DNA from: Chitinivibrionales bacterium
GTDB lineage: Bacteria > Fibrobacterota > Chitinivibrionia > Chitinivibrionales > FEN-1185
Direction of reading: 5' to 3'
Assembly (NCBI GenBank): GCA_028718065.1
Contig: JAQUMP010000154.1
Span: 1-7,523, forward strand
Length of the DNA stretch: 7,523 nt
The notes under the pieces are model-generated. The model searched no databases. It had not been told where the DNA came from and was given only the letters and a program-made list of their open reading frames with translations. Below are positions 1-4,704 of this stretch, piece after piece. Numbering within the stretch: position 1 is the stretch's first letter; each line of letters opens with the position of its first letter. Made by a program: the position numbers and the translations under genes.

Positions 1-14
1 CCTTGAAACAGGGA

Positions 15-59
15 AGGCGCAACCCTTCATCCGTGAATGGTAACTATTGTTGTGCGCCT
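15..59. repeat. Nested inverted repeat in the leader of the HD-GYP gene
   Basis: Outer arms AGGCGCA (15-21) and TGCGCCT (53-59) are perfect complements over 7 bases. The pairing continues with AC (22-23) against GT (49-50) if two bases bulge. Inside, TTCA (26-29) and TGAA (34-37) can form a short hairpin with loop TCCG. No T-run follows, so it does not look like a standard intrinsic terminator of an upstream gene. It could be an mRNA leader structure or a protein-binding site, or chance. No known riboswitch consensus was recognised here. Confidence 0.3.
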
Positions 60-114
60 CTAGTAATACTATCGACATGCGCCGCTAAAACCTTTATAGG
101 AAATATGCGTAACC

Positions 115-1302
115 ATGGTCCGCTATAATATTGAGGACGTTACCGATCAGATGGTTTTGGGCGAATCGATTTTTTCACCGAGCGGCGAGCTTTTGATCGC
201 CTCCGGGTATCATCTCACGGAACGCTATCGTCTGCGCTTAAAGCAGCTCGGTTTTCAATTCGTTTACATTTCGGTAGAAGGTGTCGAGGGCATAAATCCC
301 GAGACCATAATTTCGCAGCATGTGCAGCGCGAAATGGCCGCCACCCTGAATAAAACTTCCCAAAACATCAAGAACACGCTCGAAATCCGCCAGGCGGGCG
401 TGCGGACGGTCCAGAAAATTATCCGCGAGAACAAAAACGAGCTTAACAAATACATCATGAATTCGGGCATGTCCACGGCGCTGGAGCGGTTTATAGAAGA
501 GATCCTGAACCAGTCTTCGGTCATCGTTAACGTCTCGGCGCTGCAGGAGCTGAACCCCGAATTGTTTTCGCACGTGATTAACGTGACCATCACGGCGCTC
601 TGCATCGGGAAAAAGTACAAGTTTTCCTACGAGGAAATGAAGCAACTGGGCATCGGCGCCATGAACTACGACCTGGGACTGCTGGCGGTCCCGCGCGAAG
701 TGATCGAGCGCGAGGGCGACTTGACAGAAGAGGAAAAACACGTTTTCCAGCAGCATACGGTCTACGGCTACATGATGCTCTCGCAATGCCCCGCGATCCC
801 GCCCACCAGTTCGGCCGTGGCCCTGCAGCACCATGAGCGCGAGGACGGCAGCGGCTATCCGCGGGGCCTTAAGGGCAATAACAACCCGCCGATTAAGGAC
901 CTGGGACGCAAAAACATTATCCACCGTTTTGCCGAAATCGTGGCCGTGGCCGATACCTACGACATGCTGCTGTCGGGCCGGATGCAGCCCGACGGCGAAA
1001 AAAAAGAGGTGCTCCAGGCCCTGCGTGCCATGATCGAGGCCGGCGGCGCCAAGCTGAATGCCGAAATCGTCAAGACGCTCGTTTCGATCGTGCCGATTTT
1101 TCCGGTCGGCGCGCGCTGCCGGATCATCCGGGCGGGTTCGGCGCAGCTTCTGGGACTGTGCGGCGTCGTGGCCCAGCAGAACCCCGACAACCTGGAAAAG
1201 CCTAAAATCATCATTTACGAAACCAAGGGCCACGAGCAGATCAAACCGATCATAATTGACATGTCGGAACACCTCGAAGTGGTGATAGAAGTCATTACCT
1301 GA
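115..1302 (+). CDS. HD-GYP domain protein (cyclic-di-GMP phosphodiesterase family) with degenerate HD motif
   Basis: HD-GYP proteins normally hydrolyse cyclic-di-GMP in the cytoplasm at a two- or three-metal site. Residues 1-55 resemble the small domain that often precedes HD-GYP (MVLGESIFSPSGELL then a 'G..LT...'-type stretch). Residues 60-135 are a charged helical linker. The HD-GYP domain spans about 145-330, and the tail (VPIFPVGARCRI, 326-337, onward) matches the usual post-domain segment. Conserved positions seen: E149, H153, D186, H214, H239-H240-E241, DGSGYP (244-249) and AVAD (277-280). The HD pair is Y185-D186, and the lysine of the HDxGK motif is L189, so one metal ligand and one catalytic or binding lysine are replaced. 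About 12 extra residues lie between GYP and the next conserved Asp. No membrane helix or receiver domain is present. The start follows AGG at 98-100, about 14 bases away, which is long. Family assignment is firm; enzymatic activity is doubtful, and a c-di-GMP sensor or altered phosphodiesterase are both possible. Confidence 0.9.
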   Translation: MVRYNIEDVTDQMVLGESIFSPSGELLIASGYHLTERYRLRLKQLGFQFVYISVEGVEGINPETIISQHVQREMAATLNKTSQNIKNTLEIRQAGVRTVQKIIRENKNELNKYIMNSGMSTALERFIEEILNQSSVIVNVSALQELNPELFSHVINVTITALCIGKKYKFSYEEMKQLGIGAMNYDLGLLAVPREVIEREGDLTEEEKHVFQQHTVYGYMMLSQCPAIPPTSSAVALQHHEREDGSGYPRGLKGNNNPPIKDLGRKNIIHRFAEIVAVADTYDMLLSGRMQPDGEKKEVLQALRAMIEAGGAKLNAEIVKTLVSIVPIFPVGARCRIIRAGSAQLLGLCGVVAQQNPDNLEKPKIIIYETKGHEQIKPIIIDMSEHLEVVIEVIT

Positions 1303-1312
1303 TATTCGATGT

Positions 1313-1399
1313 GTTTTGACCTCACCCCTGACCCCTCTCCGATTCGGAGAGGGGAAAAGGGGTGGCCGAAGGCCGGGGTGAAGGGGTGAGGTCAAAAAC
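1313..1399. repeat. Palindromic intergenic repeat, predicted three-way junction (REP/MITE-like)
   Basis: The outer arms TTTTGACCTCACCCCT (1314-1329) and its exact complement (1382-1397) pair over 16 bases. Inside are two further hairpins: CCCCTCTCCG (1332-1341) with CGGAGAGGGG (1345-1354) around a 3-base loop, and GGCC (1364-1367) with GGCC (1371-1374) around GAA. Together they fold as an outer stem plus two arms. Pyrimidine/purine-rich palindromes with CCCCTCTCC-type cores are common as dispersed intergenic repeats in environmental bacterial genomes, and spurious translations of them (LTPSP..., as here on the minus strand) are familiar. It lies 11 bases after the HD-GYP stop codon. There is no T-run at either end. 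The structure is seen directly; being a dispersed family is inference from one copy. Confidence 0.75.
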
Positions 1400-1431
1400 A
1401 ACAAAACTATTATTTATTTCCGTCTTAAGAT

Positions 1432-1437
1432 TATATT
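1432..1437 (+). promoter_or_regulatory. Possible -10 element for the ABC exporter gene
   Basis: TATATT matches the TATAAT consensus at five of six positions. It sits in the most AT-rich part of the gap, between the palindromic repeat and the ABC gene start. It would give a leader of roughly 50 bases. No good -35 hexamer is visible 16-18 bases upstream (the sequence there is ATTATT-like), so this is only a weak candidate. Confidence 0.25.
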
Positions 1438-1495
1438 TTACACCGTCTGAGGTAAATTTGCGCACCTCCTCTTTTACGGCAAAGTCGCTCTTTTC

Positions 1496-3334
1496 ATGAA
1501 AATCCGAAAGAAAACCAAAAAACCCGCGTCGCCAACAACGGCCGAAGCCGAAACGCCCTTCTGGGCGACCCTGCTTTCTTTTGTCAAGCCCTATCGCGGC
1601 ACGTTTGCGCTGGCTTCGTGCATGGCCGTGCTGGCGGGTACGGCCGTGGCGCTGCAACCCCTTATAATCAAGTGGATCGTGGACGACGGCATTTTACGCA
1701 AACTCCACGACGGCTCGCATGCTCCGGCGGGACAATGTCTTAAATATGTTGCTTTTTTTACCGGCCTTTTTCTGCTGTCCAGCGTTTTGCGCATTGTTTT
1801 CTGGATGATCGGCTATCGCCGGCTGATCGCGGTAATCGAGCAGTTGCTCTGCGATCTGCGGTCGCAATTTTTCCGCCATGCCCAGCATTTGAGTTTTCGT
1901 TTTCATGACCGGGTGTCCAGCGGCGAGCTTTTTAACTACATCATGGGATCGCCGCTTACGGCGCTCAAAACATTTCTGCATCAGGGCGCCTTGTGGATCC
2001 CCAGCCAGATCGTCACCTGGATCGTGGCCGTCATCATGCTGCTGCGCTTTAACGCGGCCATGACGCTCATTTCCCTGGCGATGGCGGCCGCAGTCGTGTA
2101 TGTCAACAACCGCTCGCGGTTTATCATCCGCGAACTCACCTCCGATTTCATGGAAACCGAATCCTCGGTAAGCAAATACGTGGCCGATATGCTGCAGGGC
2201 AGCCGGGCGATAAAAATGTATGCCATCGAAGACAGTATTTCCGGTTCGTTCGAGAGTTACGTCGACCGTATCCGCGTCCAGGGCGTCCGGCTTGCCTACC
2301 GTCAACAGCTCGAAGGTATAAAGCCCGAATTTCTGCAATACGTGGGCATGGCCCTGATTTACGGCACCGGCGCTTATTTTTGTTTGTACCGGGAGATGCA
2401 GATCGGGACGTTCTTTGCCTTTATATCGAGCGTGCAATTGCTCATGGGACCGCTTATGTCCCTGCTGCAGCTTAACCTGGTGCGCGCCAATGCCGAGGCC
2501 GGGCTCAACCGCATCATGCGCATCATGCATTCCGAGCAGGGCATTGCCGATCCGCCCGCGATAAGCCGGGTAAACGTGGCGCCCCAGGCCGCGCACGCGC
2601 GCGCCGCCAAAATTCCCTGCGTGGAGTTTGTAAATGTTTGTTTTTCGTACGATAAAAAACCCGCGCTCTTTAAGGACATGTCCTGCCGGATCGAAGACGG
2701 TCAAAGCATTGCCCTGGTGGGGCCCAGCGGCTCGGGAAAATCCACCTTTGCCATGCTGCTGATGCGGCTTTACGATCCGCAAACGGGCCGGATCTTGCTT
2801 AACGGCATCGAGCTGAACCGCTACGGGCTGCAGGAGCTGCGGGCCAGCTTCGGGGTCGTCCCGCAGGCGCCGTTTATTTTTCAGGGCACGATCCTCAACA
2901 ACATCAAAGTGGTAAAACCCCTGGCGTCCGACGCGGAAGTCAAGCGCGCCATGGAAATCGCATTTGTCACCGAATTCCTGCGCGATCTGCCCGACGGCGA
3001 ACAAACCTATATCGGCGAAAGCGGCTTTAATCTTTCCGGCGGACAGCGGCAGCGCATCGCCATCGCCCGCGCCGTGCTCAGCGCGCCGCGCTACTATCTT
3101 TTCGACGAAGCGACCTCGGCGCTCGACAATCAATCCGAACGCCGCATTCAGGCGGCCATGGACGAACTCATGAAAGGCCACACCACCTTTGTTATCGCGC
3201 ACCGGCTCTCGACCGTGCGCCACGTCGACCGTATTTTGGTGTTCGAACACGGCCGGATCGTGCAGGACGGAAATTACGCTCAATTGACGCAACAGGAGGG
3301 AACGTTTCAAACGCTCCTGAACAGCGCGCTCTAA
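1496..3334 (+). CDS. ABC exporter half-transporter (MsbA-like, fused membrane and ATPase domains)
   Basis: This is an inner-membrane ATP-driven exporter subunit that should work as a dimer. The basic N-terminus (1-20) precedes a membrane domain of about residues 22-340. It has hydrophobic helices near 38-58, 84-107, 167-183, 189-203, 280-298 and 305-325, the six-helix type I exporter fold. The ATPase domain, about 375-612, is complete: A-loop Y385 (FSY), Walker A GPSGSGKST (409-417), Q-loop Q457, signature LSGGQ (513-517), Walker B D537-E538, D-loop SALD (541-544) and switch H569. At 612 residues it matches the usual MsbA/multidrug-exporter length. The substrate cannot be told from sequence; lipid, lipid A core, drug or peptide export are all possible. 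The ATG at 1496 is the only ATG, GTG or TTG in frame after the stop at 1448-1450, yet no Shine-Dalgarno precedes it. No partner half-transporter gene is adjacent, so a homodimer is likely. Confidence 0.95.
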   Translation: MKIRKKTKKPASPTTAEAETPFWATLLSFVKPYRGTFALASCMAVLAGTAVALQPLIIKWIVDDGILRKLHDGSHAPAGQCLKYVAFFTGLFLLSSVLRIVFWMIGYRRLIAVIEQLLCDLRSQFFRHAQHLSFRFHDRVSSGELFNYIMGSPLTALKTFLHQGALWIPSQIVTWIVAVIMLLRFNAAMTLISLAMAAAVVYVNNRSRFIIRELTSDFMETESSVSKYVADMLQGSRAIKMYAIEDSISGSFESYVDRIRVQGVRLAYRQQLEGIKPEFLQYVGMALIYGTGAYFCLYREMQIGTFFAFISSVQLLMGPLMSLLQLNLVRANAEAGLNRIMRIMHSEQGIADPPAISRVNVAPQAAHARAAKIPCVEFVNVCFSYDKKPALFKDMSCRIEDGQSIALVGPSGSGKSTFAMLLMRLYDPQTGRILLNGIELNRYGLQELRASFGVVPQAPFIFQGTILNNIKVVKPLASDAEVKRAMEIAFVTEFLRDLPDGEQTYIGESGFNLSGGQRQRIAIARAVLSAPRYYLFDEATSALDNQSERRIQAAMDELMKGHTTFVIAHRLSTVRHVDRILVFEHGRIVQDGNYAQLTQQEGTFQTLLNSAL

Positions 3335-3439
3335 TTCTCTTTTTTTGTCTTTGGCTCTGCCGTGTCGGATAAAGTATTTTGATCGTCTTAAAAAAGTTTA
3401 TTTTTCGACCCACCATTTTATTTTACAAAAGGGGTTGTC

Positions 3440-4603
3440 ATGAAATACCTGTTTACATCCGAAAGTGTTTCCCAGGGGCATCCGGACAAAGTCGCCGACC
3501 AGATCTCCGACGCCGTGCTCGACGCCATGCTCGCGCAGGACCCGAATTCGCGCGTGGCCTGCGAAACCTTAGTCACCACCGGGCTGTGCGTGGTGGCCGG
3601 CGAAATCACCAGCAAGGCCATTGTCGATATCCCGGCCGTGGTGCGCAAAACCATCGCCGCCATCGGCTACACCGATCCCGCGCTCGGCTTTGACGCCAAC
3701 AATTGCGGCGTGGTGGTCGCGATCGACAAACAATCGCCCGATATTTCACAGGGCGTAACCGCGGGCGCGGGCCTGCACAAAGAACAGGGCGCCGGCGACC
3801 AGGGCATGATGTTCGGCTACGCCTGCGACGAAACCAAGGAATTCATGCCGCTTACCATGCACCTGGCCCGCCGTCTGGTGGAGGCGCTCACGATCGCGCG
3901 CGAAAAAAAGCAGATTCGTTACCTGCGGCCCGATTCAAAATCCCAGGTAACTATAGAATACAGCGCCGACCACAAAGCCCTGCGCGTACACACGGTCGTG
4001 CTTTCCACCCAGCACTCTCCGGATGTCAATCATGCCACGATCCAGAAAGACCTTATCGCCAAAATCATTAAAAAGGTGATCCCGGCCAAACTGCTCGACT
4101 CAAAAACAATCTACCATGTCAACCCGACCGGCCGGTTCGTCATCGGCGGCCCCGCGGGCGACACCGGCGTAACGGGCCGTAAAATCATCGTAGACACCTA
4201 CGGCGGACACGGCGGACACGGCGGCGGCGCGTTTTCGGGCAAAGATCCCTCCAAAGTCGATCGCAGCGCGGCGTATGCCGCCCGCTGGGTCGCCAAAAAC
4301 ATCGTTGCCGCCGGCCTGGCCAAGCGCTGCCGGATCCAGGTTTCCTATGCGATCGGCGTTGCCAAGCCGCTCTCGGTCTTCGTTGACACATACGGAACGG
4401 GCATTATGTCCGACGACCGGCTCTGTCAGATCGTCGAAAAAACATTCGATCTGCGCCCGGCGGTTATTATCCATACCTTAAAACTCAAACGTCCCATTTA
4501 CCGCGAAACCGCGCGCAACGGTCATTTCGGCCGAAACCTTCCCGAATTTACCTGGGAAGCGCTTTCCATGGTCGGCGCCCTGCGCAAAGCGGCGAAATTG
4601 TAA
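3440..4603 (+). CDS. metK: Methionine adenosyltransferase (S-adenosylmethionine synthetase)
   Basis: MetK makes S-adenosylmethionine from methionine and ATP in the cytoplasm, releasing phosphate and pyrophosphate; the product is the main methyl donor. At 387 residues it is essentially the length of the E. coli enzyme, and it aligns along its whole length. Signature parts are SESVSQGHPDKVADQISDA (7-25, with H14 and D16), GAGDQG (117-122), VLSTQH (187-192), NPTGRFVIGGP (228-238), TGRK (245-248, the phosphate-binding Arg-Lys) and GGGAFSGKDPSKVDR (261-275, with K268, K272 and D274). All expected catalytic residues are present. The loop just before this reads GGHGGHGGG, where E. coli has GGMARHGGG; this loop varies among bacteria. 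A strong Shine-Dalgarno, AAGGGG (3429-3434), lies five bases before the ATG. It sits 105 bases after the ABC gene and ends in front of a strong terminator. No SAM riboswitch is recognisable upstream. Confidence 0.98.
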   Translation: MKYLFTSESVSQGHPDKVADQISDAVLDAMLAQDPNSRVACETLVTTGLCVVAGEITSKAIVDIPAVVRKTIAAIGYTDPALGFDANNCGVVVAIDKQSPDISQGVTAGAGLHKEQGAGDQGMMFGYACDETKEFMPLTMHLARRLVEALTIAREKKQIRYLRPDSKSQVTIEYSADHKALRVHTVVLSTQHSPDVNHATIQKDLIAKIIKKVIPAKLLDSKTIYHVNPTGRFVIGGPAGDTGVTGRKIIVDTYGGHGGHGGGAFSGKDPSKVDRSAAYAARWVAKNIVAAGLAKRCRIQVSYAIGVAKPLSVFVDTYGTGIMSDDRLCQIVEKTFDLRPAVIIHTLKLKRPIYRETARNGHFGRNLPEFTWEALSMVGALRKAAKL

Positions 4604-4625
4604 ACAATTAAGTACTATTGTTTAC
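4600..4625 (+). repeat. Inverted repeat spanning the metK stop codon
   Basis: GTAAACAAT (4600-4608) is the exact complement of ATTGTTTAC (4617-4625), with an 8-base loop TAAGTACT. The left arm contains the TAA stop codon of metK. The stem is AT-rich and has no T-run behind it, so it is not a terminator on its own. It could protect the mRNA 3' end or form an alternative structure with the terminator just downstream; this is inference. Confidence 0.4.
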
Positions 4626-4642
4626 GTACTCGGGTAATAGGT

Positions 4643-4687
4643 TAAGAGGGGGTATGAACGAAGTGTTTATACCCTCTTATTTTTTTT
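4643..4687 (+). terminator. Intrinsic (rho-independent) terminator after metK
   Basis: The left arm TAAGAGGG (4643-4650), two bulged G (4651-4652) and TATGAAC (4653-4659) pair with GTTTATACCCTCTTA (4665-4679). That gives 15 base pairs including one G-U pair, and a 5-base loop GAAGT. Eight T (4680-4687) follow directly. This is a textbook terminator and should end the metK transcript. The T-tract is followed at once by AAGGA (4688-4692), the likely Shine-Dalgarno of the next gene, so the terminator also sits inside the leader of that gene. Confidence 0.9.
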
Positions 4688-4704
4688 AAGGATTTAATAG
4701 GCGC

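Noticed and set aside
1..114. Cyclic-di-GMP riboswitch ahead of the HD-GYP gene
   Set aside because: None of the conserved GEMM-type segments could be found in this short leader.
1313..1399. The palindromic repeat as a bidirectional terminator
   Set aside because: No T-run follows the outer stem on either strand; the flanking bases on the right are A-rich when read on the + strand.
238..1404. Long minus-strand open frame opposite the HD-GYP gene (388 codons)
   Set aside because: It mirrors the codons of a clearly conserved + strand gene in GC-rich DNA, runs through the palindromic repeat, and has no recognisable domain.
1322..1657. Minus-strand frame containing LTPSP-type peptide
   Set aside because: The C-terminal part is a translation of the palindromic repeat and the rest is antisense to the ABC gene.
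1694..3310. 538-codon minus-strand open frame opposite the ABC exporter
   Set aside because: It is fully antisense to a gene with every ABC motif intact. Its His/Gly/Arg-rich composition is typical of antisense shadows.
3351..3380. Possible metK promoter, TTGGCT (3351-3356) and TATTTT (3375-3380)
   Set aside because: Each hexamer matches only four of six consensus bases with an 18-base spacer. This is near what AT-rich spacers show by chance.
3335..3439. SAM riboswitch or terminator in the gap before metK
   Set aside because: No SAM-riboswitch core was recognised, and the gap is short. The T-run at 3340-3346 has only a 4-base stem candidate before it (3312-3315 with 3323-3326), too weak for a terminator.
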